The notes under the pieces are model-generated. The model was not told the origin of the DNA and searched no databases. It saw only the letters and a list, made by a program, of their open reading frames with translations. The translations under genes and the position numbers were made by a program. A DNA stretch of 64,000 bases from Isoetes taiwanensis (taxonomy: Eukaryota; Streptophyta; Lycopodiopsida; Isoetales; Isoetaceae): contig JAJEKV010000073.1 of the NCBI GenBank assembly GCA_021234155.1, forward strand, positions 4,994,001-5,058,000, given 5' to 3'. Positions 33,212 through 42,958 of the stretch are shown piece after piece; the stretch's first letter is position 1; every line of letters begins with the position of its first letter.

Positions 33212-33595
33212 TTGGCGTGCCCTTCACCAATCGCGGCAAAGATAAGCCCGGTAGATGAGGATAAATGTGAAGAAGATAATCTTGAGGGTTCTTATTTGTG
33301 GGAAGTAGATGATTTTTCTTGCCGACATGCACGCTGGGGACAGGAAAGATTGAAGGACTCTACATTGTTACGATATATCTCAAGATTCGCTAATGGGGAG
33401 ATAATCATCTTCAGCGAACTTTCAGTCCAAAAGGTGCAGAGTTTGTCTATTACATCCGCGGCATTATGCATGTTCGAACCATTCCCAATTGGCATCAAAC
33501 ACCGAAAGGGTGATAGCAATTCTACGGATGTTGTGTTACAATATTTTGACGACCAAGCCGGTCTCATGGGCGAAAGCAATATGTTAAATTTTTAG
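33212..33595 (+). CDS. Unrecognised 127-codon open frame
   Basis: The frame has an acidic N-terminal third (VDEDKCEEDNLEGSY) and a more hydrophobic remainder (RYISRFANGEIIIFSELSVQ, AALCMFEPFPIGIKHRKGD). No domain is recognised. The frame may extend upstream through a splice site. An A/T-rich 3' flank with TAATAAAAATTATT at 33780 precedes palindrome C. Confidence 0.45.
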   Translation: MACPSPIAAKISPVDEDKCEEDNLEGSYLWEVDDFSCRHARWGQERLKDSTLLRYISRFANGEIIIFSELSVQKVQSLSITSAALCMFEPFPIGIKHRKGDSNSTDVVLQYFDDQAGLMGESNMLNF

Positions 33596-33806
33596 TCAGC
33601 CGGCTTGACTCACCCAAGGTTGGAAGTCGGGTCGATAACATGGAAGTCATTGCCTTGTTGGATCAAGGTCTGGGGGATTGAAAGAGCATGAAATTGACGA
33701 CGGCTTGAGAAATTGGAAGTTATATGTTTTCCAACTTGTATCGGTAAAATTATTTATGTACGATTGTCCTTCCAAATTCCTAATAAAAATTATTTTATTT
33801 GTATTT

Positions 33807-33871
33807 ATTCACATCACGCCAAATACATCACCGATTTTTCATCATCATATCTAGGTTTTCGCCGTGTGATA
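33807..33871 (+). repeat. 65-bp palindrome C
   Basis: Left TTCACATCACGCC, right TTTTCGCCGTGTGATAT: a degenerate copy with the same length and right-end TTTCGC word. It lies about 25 bp after an AATAAA-like signal. Confidence 0.7.
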
Positions 33872-33924
33872 TCTATCTCAAGAAATGAAATATTATTGGA
33901 AAAGACAATTAATTTATTTATTCC

Positions 33925-33954
33925 TCACACGACGCCGAGAAGCAACTCGTGTGA
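33925..33954 (+). repeat. Short palindrome D (arms only)
   Basis: TCACACGACGCC and CTCGTGTGA enclose only about 9 nt. It looks like an internally deleted family member. The TATA box of the first paralogue begins 8 bp downstream. Confidence 0.65.
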
Positions 33955-33961
33955 CTCATGT

Positions 33962-34463
33962 TATAAATAGAAGACCGATGTCCACGCCGACCTCCGACGC
34001 TTCTTCCGCTTTCCTCGCTCATCTTTCTACTTCCGCCTCCGCCTTCCACCTTCTCGGCCCGATGGCATCATCATCTTCCTCTAGCAAGCGACCACGCCAA
34101 GATAGCACTCCCCAGCCCCGAGCTGCCCGGGACATCACCCTTGCAAAGTGGTGGTGATGAAGAGATTCAAGGAGATCCATGATGAAAACAACCGCCTCGC
34201 CGCCGAAACAATGAGGCGGTCGATGATTAGCCTTCACGAGGGAGCCGGGCCGCGACGAAGCTTAGATGTTGAGCTCGTGGAAACATTCGCCATGTACCAA
34301 GAGGCGACGATGAGCCGCAGGCCGGTGGTTTGAAACTCGCCACATGATTTCGCAGCCCTTAGAAGATATGGAGAAGAAGCTCCGAGTCATGAGGATGAGA
34401 ACGCAGCCCACGGCTTCACCGCAGGACATGAAAATCAGCTAGAGGATCATGAAGATCCCTAGC
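33962..34463 (+). pseudogene. Paralogue 1 of a three-gene tandem family (small, TATA-driven)
   Basis: TATAAATAGAAGACC (33962) is followed by a CT/CG-rich leader and ATG at 34062, coding MASSSSSSKRPRQD. The reading moves to another frame at VVMKRFKEIHDENN (34148), a charged probable coiled coil, and ends in an acidic stretch near 34460 (DENAAHGF, QLEDHEDP). Paralogues at 34.87-35.39 and 35.91-36.28 kb share TATA, the MASSSSS start and the VVM block. Function unknown; the layout (short basic head, coiled coil, acidic tail) is only descriptive. A frame change just before VVM occurs in all three copies, so an unrecognised intron or a systematic consensus error is possible. Confidence 0.5.
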
Positions 34464-34557
34464 CGTTGTATCTATCTATTTTTGCTTCAAAGAAAAAGTT
34501 TTCTATTTTTGCTTCTATCTATCCCGTTGTTCCAATGTATGTTCTGCTTTATTAAAA

Positions 34558-34623
34558 TATCACCGACGCCAAATGCCTTGCTTGCAATTAGGTAGCAATC
34601 AATGGATTTCGCGGCTGCAGATC
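34558..34623 (+). repeat. 65-bp palindrome K
   Basis: TATCACCGACGCC on the left, TTTCGCGGCTGCAGATC on the right, directly after TTTATTAAA. Almost identical to palindrome J because the whole gene unit is duplicated. Confidence 0.65.
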
Positions 34624-34782
34624 TCCATGCCGCTCTATTTTGCTTCAATGAGAAGTTCTATCTTTAGTTATGTATCAAGAAAATTACTTATGTATAGATT
34701 GTATCACCGAAATTATCAATAAAAAATTATCACACGAGCTTTCTCGAAGAAAAGACGTTAGAAGAAGTAACGGTCCTTTTTC

Positions 34783-34848
34783 CTCACACGACGCGAGATG
34801 TAACGGCCGATTTTCCCCACCCACGGCATCCTTCAAGGCCGTGTGACT
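34783..34848 (+). repeat. 65-bp palindrome E
   Basis: CTCACACGACGCG on the left, GGCCGTGTGACTC on the right, about 24 bp before the TATA box of paralogue 2. A lone left-arm word ATCACACGAG also occurs at 34729. Confidence 0.7.
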
Positions 34849-34871
34849 CAAGCTACTACGAAAATCCTGTT

Positions 34872-35395
34872 ATAAATAGAAGACCTTCTATCTTGCCTTC
34901 GACCTCCGATCCTCTTCCTCGCCTTCCGCCCGTCTGCTCATCTTCTCGCCTTCGCCCTTTACGCCTTCGCCTTCTCCTCCGTCCTCTTCCGCCTTCCGCA
35001 CTCATCTTCTCCTCCTTCCGCCTTTCCCTTCGCCTTCTCCTCGATGGCATCTTCATCCTCCTCCAACAAGCGACCGAGCTGCCGCGGACATCACCCTTCT
35101 TTGTGGTGATGAAGAGATTCAAGGAGGTTCACGACGAAAACAACCGGCCCGTCGCCGAAGATGGAGGCGTGGACATGTTAGAATTCACGAGGGGGGCGCT
35201 GCATGAGCTGAGACCTTGAGCTCGCTGCAACATTAACCCAGGTATGCCGAGGCCAATAGCCGTAGGGTCGAAAGGCGCTTTTAACTACACACAATATTTC
35301 GTGGGCGCTAGAAGATATGGAGAAGAAGCTTGAGTCGCGAGGATGAGAACGCAGCTTTACGGCTTCAGCCACAGGGATCATGAAGATCTGTAGCC
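34872..35395 (+). pseudogene. Paralogue 2 of the tandem family
   Basis: TATAAATAGAAGACC (34872) matches paralogue 1 exactly. A long CT-rich leader with repeated CGCCTTC words leads to ATG at 35044, MASSSSSNKRP. After a frame change comes FVVMKRFKEVHDENNRPVAE (35099), then a decayed middle and DMEKKLESRG-type and acidic remnants to about 35395. The unit (TATA to 3' palindrome) is a tandem duplicate of 33.93-34.62 kb, with more decay. Function unknown. Confidence 0.5.
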
Positions 35396-35476
35396 ATTGT
35401 ATATATATTTTTGTTTCAAAGAAAAATTTGCTCTGCTTTCTTGCTTCTATCTGTTCTCTTGTTTTGTTTTATTAAA

Positions 35477-35540
35477 GATCACCGACGCCAAATGCCATTC
35501 TTGCAATTAGGTAGCAATCAATGGATTTCGTCAGATGATC
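35477..35540 (+). repeat. 65-bp palindrome J
   Basis: GATCACCGACGCC on the left, TTTCGTCAGATGATC on the right, directly after TTTTATTAAA. Duplicate of palindrome K. Confidence 0.65.
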
Positions 35541-35909
35541 TCCACAACGCATACCTCGTTGTATGTATAAATTCATAATTTATTAATGGAAAAGTATATG
35601 TAACACAAAATATCTAGCTAGATTATGTGATAACTTGCGTGTAAAATGTGAATTTGCATGTGGATGACAACGCCTATTCACATACGTGGCTTGTGGATGA
35701 CAACGCCATGCCAAGGACGTGGCATCATGCCGCCACAAAAACATCGCTTTTGTACGGCCTGCATACAGTACGGCTAGGATATGACGGATCCCATGATGCG
35801 AACATAGGCTACCGTTGCCTAATTGCATGCTATAATTTCGCCTCGTAGGATTATTACACAACTTTATCGGTACTCGCAACCGTAGATTCCAACGTATCTC
35901 TAGTTTCTA

Positions 35910-36279
35910 TATAAAACGTCGGAGGCCTTTGTCTTCTCCTATCCGCCATCTCCTGTTCTACCACATCCGCCCTCAGCCATCTCTCCTGTTCTCCCATCAC
36001 TTTGAATGGCCTCCAGCTCCAGTTCCATCCCTGCCGACATGCCCCAACAACTGCACTGAGGTGGTTATGACGGCAACGAGGATGCTAATTCAGGCAGAAG
36101 AACACGTTGTGCTATTGGGACAGGAGTGGGACATGTACAAAGAGATGGTGGACAGATTGGAGGAACGTTTGGATAGGGTGATTGCTCGCTTGAGGGGAAG
36201 AGATGAAGACGAAGACGAGGACGGAGCTGATGATGATGATGAAGATAATGAAGAAGAGCTCGCACTGGAGCAACAATGA
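35910..36279 (+). CDS. Paralogue 3 of the tandem family, acidic C-terminus
   Basis: TATATAAAAC at 35908 precedes a CT-rich leader and ATG at 36006 (MASSSSSIPADMPQ). As in the other copies the frame then changes, to EVVMTATRMLIQAEEHVVLL, a probable coiled coil (MYKEMVDRLEERLDRVIARL), and a strongly acidic tail (GRDEDEDEDGADDDDEDNEE) ending at a TGA at 36277-36279. It is the best preserved of the three. The acidic tail resembles histone chaperones or other nuclear proteins in composition only. Two palindromes follow at 36362 and 36436. Confidence 0.55.
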
Positions 36280-36361
36280 GTCGTTGTATTTTGTTTTTCA
36301 ATGTAACATCTTTCACAACTTTAATCAAAAGTAACCCTTTTTTATTATTATCTTGTAAAGC

Positions 36362-36426
36362 TTCACACGACGCGAAGCCACATAAATGCAAGCAATAGCG
36401 AACTCCAATCGCTCGCTACCAGATGA
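36362..36426 (+). repeat. 65-bp palindrome F1
   Basis: TTCACACGACGCGAAGCCA matches the left arm of F2. The right arm is weak. F1 and F2 are tandem copies offset by about 75 bp. Confidence 0.6.
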
Positions 36427-36435
36427 TACAAATAA

Positions 36436-36502
36436 GATCACACGACGCGAAGCTACAGTTGTGCAAACAAGGTTGGAGGCAAGTACTTCGCGTCGTGTGA
36501 AC
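36436..36502 (+). repeat. 65-bp palindrome F2
   Basis: GATCACACGACGCGAAGCTA and TACTTCGCGTCGTGTGAAC give the longest arms of the family (about 17 nt nearly perfect). Confidence 0.85.
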
Positions 36503-38800
36503 ATGCTACACATTACAAGTATACTTTACCGATTCTTTGTCTCTTAGATCTCCACTGTTGCGATGCTAGTGGGGCCCTAGAATTTTGCCAAGCAACTTTC
36601 CGCTTTCTTCAAAGATTATGCCAATGGTGTTTACGACTTACGGGTTGCTCCTTAAAGCGACCTTCTTGTCGTGATTTAGCCATCGCCTTCTATAAAACCA
36701 CTCACATCATCCAGAGGGTTGGTTCCCACATTTCCACCCCCTCTTTGAGTGTTACGATGAAAGGCTATTTTAGCTTGTTTATGCGACTTCTCCATGCCTT
36801 CTCACTCCACCTTTGCTAGGCTTCCATACTTCCTAAAAACCAAGGTGCATGAGCCCAAAAGATGTGCAAGTAGTGCGTGACTTCATTCTCTCCCCATGCG
36901 CCTATGAAAGCTTTAATAAATTTGTTATTCGCTTGCACGAACATTTCTCAGATCTTCTCTTGTGAGGTCCATTCTCTCAATGTATGGGAACAATTCGCAT
37001 AATGCATCCCATGCTTTTTTTCTCAATGCCAAACGAACGCCATCTCGTGGCGGTCCTGCTCCGCATCAACCAGCAATTTTCCAAATTCATAGACCTTTTC
37101 TCCCATCCGGTTTCCGCTCGAGCCTCTCTATGATTCTTTATGAAGCCGTCGAGCTTTTACCCCTCCAATTGACACCTTACGAGGCACACTTGTTCTTCCC
37201 CGCCCATTTCTCATCGAGCTCTAATCTTACATTGCCACCATGCAAACCTCGCTTCGATAGAACATGTTCAACTCTACGAATTCCTTCCTCTCTTCTCTTC
37301 TTGTCTCGAAATGTTCCACACCTAATCTGCAGCTCTCAAAAATATCATCTTGTCGATGATTCTCACAAAGCCGTGCAAAGTGCGATATGAACCCTCTCTA
37401 ATGGAATGGGGAAAATGCCATGGAACTTGGGATCTTCTTCTCCTCTATTAGGAGCATTTGCTTGGTTAAGGGACAAGGTTGAAACAAATCTTCCCAAAGA
37501 CTTGACTTCCTTGCATGATTGCAAAGATGCATAACTTTTGCATGTTCCTTGTCCTCCTCCACTTATGTTGTACATTGCTTTCTCGCTTTTTAAATCAGAC
37601 GCCAAGTGAAAAATTACTTTGTAAGATCCATAGTGATCTACTTGCAATTTTTCCCTCCCTCGAATCTAGATATTAGACTCCTGGATGTCGGGTTTGATTG
37701 AACACCCATTTCAATACCTCGTGGGTTTCTTTTCTCGAACTTTAAAGAGACCTAACCACCAGGTGTCATCTTCGATTGACATGAGAACCATTTTTCCGCA
37801 CGCTTCTTCTCCTCGTCCACACCTCTACATCTTTTTTTTGTTATTCTTGTTGCTCTTTGATTTAGCATGTGCAATTGCATTCTCAATTGCTCTATTCATG
37901 ATGACAACGGATACCCTCTCATACTTCTCAAACTTGGTCAGGTTCCATTTCATCCAATTTTATGCAAACTTCAATCTCACCATTAGTTTCCTAATCGTTA
38001 AGTCATAATATTTTTGACAAGGAATTGTAAGAGAGTAACTGTGTCAACCCAAAGATTATTATGCTCATTCATTCCAACTATATCACAACAATCCTTGCCA
38101 TTCTTATCTTTTATGGCTATGGCAGGACCAGACATTCAACGTGGTGCATCTCTCCTAATATGGCATACACCATCTTTGTCCTAGTAACCCTTGTATTCTC
38201 GACAATTTGTGGACGTGGAGCTTAATACTTTTTGTGCCCATTCTTTTCAACGCTTCGTGGAATGGCTTGAATAGAGAACGGTAACCAAGCCTACCGATGC
38301 CTACATCATCACAAATAGTCTCAGACATCCGTCAGCTTCTAACTTCTTGTAGATCTCCCCTAGTACCATTTCCAATACCATCTTCTTGAGAGGAGAGTTG
38401 TAGGGTCGACAAATCATGTCCACTATCTCCCCGCTCGTCGCTAGGTTCTTCACTACGTAACCAAGATTGCTTCTAGTTTCCCCGGATCTTAACCGCCTTT
38501 TGCTAGTGTTGTAAACGGACCTTGTGGTCGTGACCCCAACGTCTGAATGCACCTGATCCAAACTTCCGTTCCTCTATCTACCGATAATGCTTCTTCCTTT
38601 CTCGCAAGCCAAGGGTGTTTTCTTCAAATTCTTTAACTTACATTGAAGCCCAAAGTTTGCTCTTTCGAGCTCTTGGATCTTTTCTTGCAGCTGCCCTATC
38701 ACCAATTTAGACTTGTCCACTTCAGATCTCAAAGAAGTTTCCTCTCCAAGTCCGCCATTCCTTTCCTTCATCACAAAGGAGTAATGAAGCGAGAAAAAAA
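36503..38800 (-). pseudogene. Decayed minus-strand gene of unknown family
   Basis: On the minus strand, 38774-38574 gives a coiled-coil segment (KLVIGQLQEKIQELERANFG). 38561-38301 is protein-like (LRSGETRSNLGYVVKNLATS, KKMVLEMVLGEIYKKLEADG). Further blocks run through NLWVDTVTLLQFLVKNIM (about 38060-38010), LQVDHYGSYKVIFHL (37647) and ERVHIALCTAL (37395-37363). Stops and frame changes are frequent. I do not recognise the family; the pattern of a multi-copy gene in a repeat-rich plant genome suggests a transposon-associated or amplified gene. It runs opposite to the cluster to its left. The stretch 36503-36900 has little that is recognisable. Confidence 0.4.
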
Positions 38801-39000
38801 GAGCTGGTTTAAGTTATAAATTCTCTTGTGACAATCCGGAAGCAGCTCATCTCAAGGAACTCAGATCGATTCGAATGCCTTCATCCTCTCTCAATCTCTC
38901 ACAATATCCCAAGAGGCCGAGTTACCGCCACCACAAAATCGGACTAAACTTGAAACGTCCCCGAAATGACGATTTCTTGCCACTCAACGGATCCAATGGA

Positions 39001-39019
39001 TATAAACCGCCATCCGCCG
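39001..39019 (+). repeat. Second copy of the TATA-containing 19-mer
   Basis: TATAAACCGCCATCCGCCG, one mismatch from 31048-31066. No clear gene starts here. Confidence 0.5.
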
Positions 39020-39165
39020 GATATGTCGACACTTTTTGAGCCTCGCAAGGCGCAACATGTCGAGGTCTAAGTTCTTATTTTTAGACCTCCTTTTTTGCGA
39101 TTGAAGACTGGAGCATATTCCCCGAGTCGGTTGGATCCTTATCCACACACATCATTTGGAGCTTC

Positions 39166-39510
39166 CATACCGCTGTGGATCGCATCGGCGAAATGAATGT
39201 GTACAATTTGTATGCCCCAAAGACAATTAAAACCGCTTTGAGGCTCAACCAGTTACTAACCTCGCTTTTGAAATTTGCAACGTGCATATGGAAATCGAAA
39301 AGTCCATTCTCCTACAATCCATGCTTTTATATTAAAGCAAATTCAAAAAATCGAATTGTAGGGGCGGGAAGCCCTCAGATTGGGATGAAGTAAAGATCTC
39401 TTGCTATTTAACTTTTAAGGCTAATCGCAAATACCAAAACGAAAGTCTAATACAAAGCTTCAACCTACACATTCAAATTTTGAAATGTAGAAGGAATGGA
39501 CTCTAAATGA
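39166..39510 (+). repeat. Left copy of a 345-bp direct repeat
   Basis: Shares long, near-identical blocks with 41172-41515: GAAATTTGCAACGTGCATAT, TCTCCTACAATCCATGCTTT, CGAATTGTAGGGG, and CAAAGCTTCAACCTACACAT. The end contains a hairpin, CTACACATTCAAA against TTTGAAATGTAG. A left-arm-like GATCGCATCGGCG occurs at its start. It could be a terminal repeat of a non-autonomous element of about 2.35 kb, but no TG...CA ends or target duplication were found. Confidence 0.65.
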
Positions 39511-39885
39511 AAATAGGGCAAGACAAGAATCGGTGATGCGCATGATTGGTATCCGACAAACCAAGAGACACCGCCATGAGTTGCCTGGTATGCTATAATG
39601 CAAGTGGCTTTTTAGAAGCGCCACGTGTTAAGGCCAATCTGTCGACAACAAGAGAATTAAATACATATGGCGCCATAGATATGCGATTCCCCTTATTCGG
39701 GAGAATATTCCAAGCAAATCTGACGGGAAAAAGGGGCGGAAATATGACGTGGAATGGCTGATAGGAGGCCATTTTAGTTCATAAAACATAATATAACTTG
39801 GAATGATAGATATTTTATATGCAAATGGGAGACTATTGACGAGAGACTTGTGTTTAATTTTAATTTGACAACAAATAAGAAAGTG

Positions 39886-39952
39886 GATCACACGATGCTA
39901 ATTTAGTGTGTTCCATTTTTGTTGCATATGTACTATTCGGCTTGGTGTGATC
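39886..39952 (+). repeat. 65-bp palindrome G
   Basis: GATCACACGATGC on the left, GGCTTGGTGTGATC on the right, with TTTTTGTTGCA inside as in palindrome B. No gene end is evident beside it. The upstream ACTTGTGTTTAA/TTTGACAACAA flank recurs at 41145. Confidence 0.75.
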
Positions 39953-41171
39953 CTTGAAAAATAATATGCTCTTTGAAAAGGGATAATGACTTATGTACTT
40001 AAGAGTGGTAACACATGTACAAGAAAAAAAAGTTAGGTATTCAAATGGAATTAGAAGCAAAAACTTTTACATTCAAAATTTTTTTATGGTCAGTATGGCT
40101 TTACATCATTTTGTAAATTTAAATGCCCTGAGGCTTCAACTATTCACAACAAAAAAGCCCTGAGGCTTGCAAAATATGGTAAGAAGTCGGAGGCAAGCTC
40201 GACTAAGAACAAGGAAAAAAAAATAAGAGGTGCTCTCGCCTAACAAATTTCATTCATCCGCTTCACCATCCGCAAAAAAATAAGAAATAACCAAGTTAGT
40301 TGAATGCTTAAGAAAAGAAAGAAAACATGCATGTACCATGAACTAACGCCATGAGCTCCTCGAAGTCAGCAGATTCGCCTTTCAACTTCTTCATCTTCTT
40401 CATCATCTTGACTTCTTCTCCGCTTCTGGTAGACCACTCATTTTTGAAGAATCTCCTATCCAGCCTTCAAGAACACTGTGATGAACTCCTGCTCGAAATT
40501 TCCTCGATTCCTCATTCTCGATTCCTCGTCAAAGGAATCGAGGAATCAGAGGAATCGAGAGGCATTCAGAGCAAGAACCGTGGGCAGGGGCCGGAGGGAA
40601 CTCATGGAGGGAACACCTCTCCCAAATTGTAATAGGCTTCTCTTGGAGGACACCTCCTCAGCTCTTCCAGTAGGCTGATCTCTTCATGGCGATGGACTAG
40701 AGAAATTGGGCGGAGGATCTAGCGAAGATTGGGCTGAGATTGGGGAGAATGGGCCAATCTAGGCTGGAATAGATATAGGCTGGATTAGACGTGAAAATCG
40801 TAGGGAATGATTCGTATTCCAGTCCCTATCAACCATCATTACATGCCATTATGTGCATATCTCAAATTTGAGCCATATATAATATCTTCCTTTTTTTAAC
40901 CTTATACCTAAATATCCAATATCTTCCTTTTTTAACCTTATTCCTAAATATCCAATATCTTCCTTTTTAACCTTATTCCTAAACCTATATGATTTGAGTT
41001 TAACCCTGAAAATGAACACCGATATAATTCAAATTTAACATACTATTTAATACCAAGATGCTACGCCACACTATGTCGATAATTGGGATTTAAAAAAAAC
41101 TCCAAACCCTCCTCGAAAACCACCACGTAAGTGCCGACCTCACTTGTGTTTAAGTTTAATTTGACAACAAG
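39953..41171. other. Mostly unrecognised; possible small minus-strand exon at 40335-40440
   Basis: A minus-strand stretch at 40440-40335 reads KMMKKMKKLKGESADFEELM and stops at a GTACATG donor-like site, so it could be an exon, but neighbouring exons were not found. A short tandem repeat of TAACCTTATTCCTAAATATCCAATATCTTCC-like words (three copies, about 40-bp period) lies at 40885-40985. Nothing else is recognised. Confidence 0.3.
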
Positions 41172-41515
41172 CAACTTCCATATCGTGTAGATCGCACGGC
41201 GCAAAAAATCAAGGTGTGGTATTTTTATGCCCCAACACAATTAAGCCTGTAAGCCAAACGTCCGTACTAACTTCGTTTTTGAAATTTGCAACGTGCATAT
41301 GGAAATCGAAAAGTCCATTCTCCTACAATCCATGCTTTTATACATTAAGCAAATTCAAATTTCGAATTGTAGGGGGCGGGAAGCCTGTATTAGGATGAAG
41401 TGAAGATCGGTTAAGGCGCAGCCGCAGCGCCTCGAAATGAGAGTCTGATCTGATACAAAGCTTCAACCTACACATTCAAATTTTGAAATGTAGAAGGCGG
41501 TGACGCGCACGCTTA
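41172..41515 (+). repeat. Right copy of the 345-bp direct repeat
   Basis: Collinear with 39166-39510 at an offset of about 2,005 bp, with a degenerate palindrome-like word GATCGCACGGCGC at 41190. The same terminal hairpin is present at 41470-41497. Confidence 0.65.
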
Positions 41516-41699
41516 CCAACAAGATGAAATTCATGATCATCCATAGGAACCAGCAATAGCAGCCATGGATGCCACACGCGAGCCAGAAACAAAGGCTCAA
41601 GATGCTACACACTCTACAGATTCAGACCATCGTGAGCAAGATCGGCACTAGAACCTACATATTGTGGGGGTTTAGGAAACAAGCTCTTGTTCTGGTACC

Positions 41700-42245
41700 A
41701 AGGCCACTACACAATTCTTTACAGAAAACATGCATATTGAAAGCCTGGGAACTTTTATAGCTCAGAGAGTGGGTGCTCGGTGGCCCGACAGGCCACCACA
41801 CCATCTTTTAGTACGTTTTCTAGTGTTCCAGGATAGTCTACACTTATTACAGTATGGGAGTCACCCTAAGGACACTCGATATTCGGTAAAAGAGGACTTG
41901 TCCTCAGTATGGTTGACTCGGCGATGTGACAAGCTCTGGAAGGTTTGAAAGGCGCGATTCCAAAGAAAATAGGTGGTATATCGAGGAGGCGGAGCATTTA
42001 TCCTCGACCAGTGGCCTTAAAACCCCTGGTTGCGTTTTTTCTAGCTGCTTCCCCATTTCGAGGGTTTTGCTATATTTGTTCTTTGTTTCTGTTTTTGTTG
42101 TCTTTTGTTAAATTTCTTGTCATGTTTTATATGGGGACTTGGTCCCCATGTTTCAGTTGGTCTAAGCCCTCTGTTCTGTACTATCTCATGGCCCCACGAG
42201 GGTCTTCGTGGACATAAAAAAACCTTGTCTTATCTTATCTTATTT
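41700..42245 (+). mobile_element. LINE 3' end (second family), 5'-truncated
   Basis: The end reads GGCCCCACGAGGGTC (stem-loop), TTCGTGGACATAAAAAAA, then a (TTATC)n tail at 42224-42242. This is the same arrangement as in the five other copies. The upstream part has frames with no firmly recognisable RT tail; the 5' boundary is approximate. Confidence 0.65.
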
Positions 42246-42602
42246 GTTAACAAATGGTTCCCCTTTGGTCGCAAGTTTGACTGCTCCTAAAATAATTGAT
42301 GCTCCATCCCCTTATATATACTCATTGTATCATAGATTATAAAGGCTCAAAAGGTAAAGGTAGCCTTTATATCTCGATGTCCTTCCTTAAAAAAACCCCT
42401 TGTTTTTATCTATTTCTTTGATGCCCTTTACTTAAAGGCCCATCAATAAAATAAAAGTCACGACCCTTTTTCTAAATGGCCAATAGCCATTTTCGTTGAT
42501 TCCATCCACCTTTTTGAGTTGCTTGAAGGGCAAAACTTTGATTGATGGGCCGATAGGTAGGTTTTTGTTTTGGACAACCGAGATCATTTTGGAGGGATTT
42601 TT

Positions 42603-42852
42603 GGATGATGGAGACTTTGATAACCTGCATTAGTCGATATTATTGGGTTGGGTCTTGCTACCATCAATTAACATGAGACGTAGTTACGTTCTAATCTGGT
42701 CGTTGATTGTGAGGGTTAGAAACCCTTTGGATGATGGAGACGTTGATAATCTACATTAGTCGATATTATTGGGTTGGGTCTTGCTACCATCAATTAACAT
42801 GAGACGTAGTTACGTTCTAATCTGGTCGTTGATTGTGAGGGTTAGAAACCCT
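42603..42852 (+). repeat. Tandem duplication, two 126-bp units
   Basis: GGATGATGGAGAC begins at 42603 and again at 42729. The two units differ at only a few positions and both end in GAGGGTTAGAAACCCTT. The near-identity indicates a recent duplication. Sequence 42246-42602 contains nothing recognised. Confidence 0.9.
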
Positions 42853-42953
42853 TGACCCCATTCGTCGTCGAATACGAAAATAGAGACTTGAACGGATTTA
42901 GGCAGGTGGGATAGAGTAGGCAGCCGATTATTGCAGAGCAGGTGGATGATCAG

Positions 42954-42958
42954 TCAGC
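42954..42958 (+). repeat. Left target-site duplication TCAGC
   Basis: Identical to 61094-61098, directly outside the 5' LTR. Confidence 0.9.

Noticed and set aside
29910-36502. CRISPR array
   Set aside because: The palindromes are far apart, separated by gene-length sequence, and there are no regular spacers or cas genes; the window is eukaryotic.
29910-36502. Integron attC sites with gene cassettes
   Set aside because: Length, palindromy and shared orientation resemble attC, but the GTTRRRY/RYYYAAC core sites and an integron integrase are absent and the genes have TATA boxes. Kept only as an analogy.
29300-39000. Endogenised giant virus segment
   Set aside because: H3-like gene, compact units and palindromes at gene ends are suggestive, but no viral hallmark gene (capsid, polymerase, packaging ATPase) is recognisable and intron-like signals are present.
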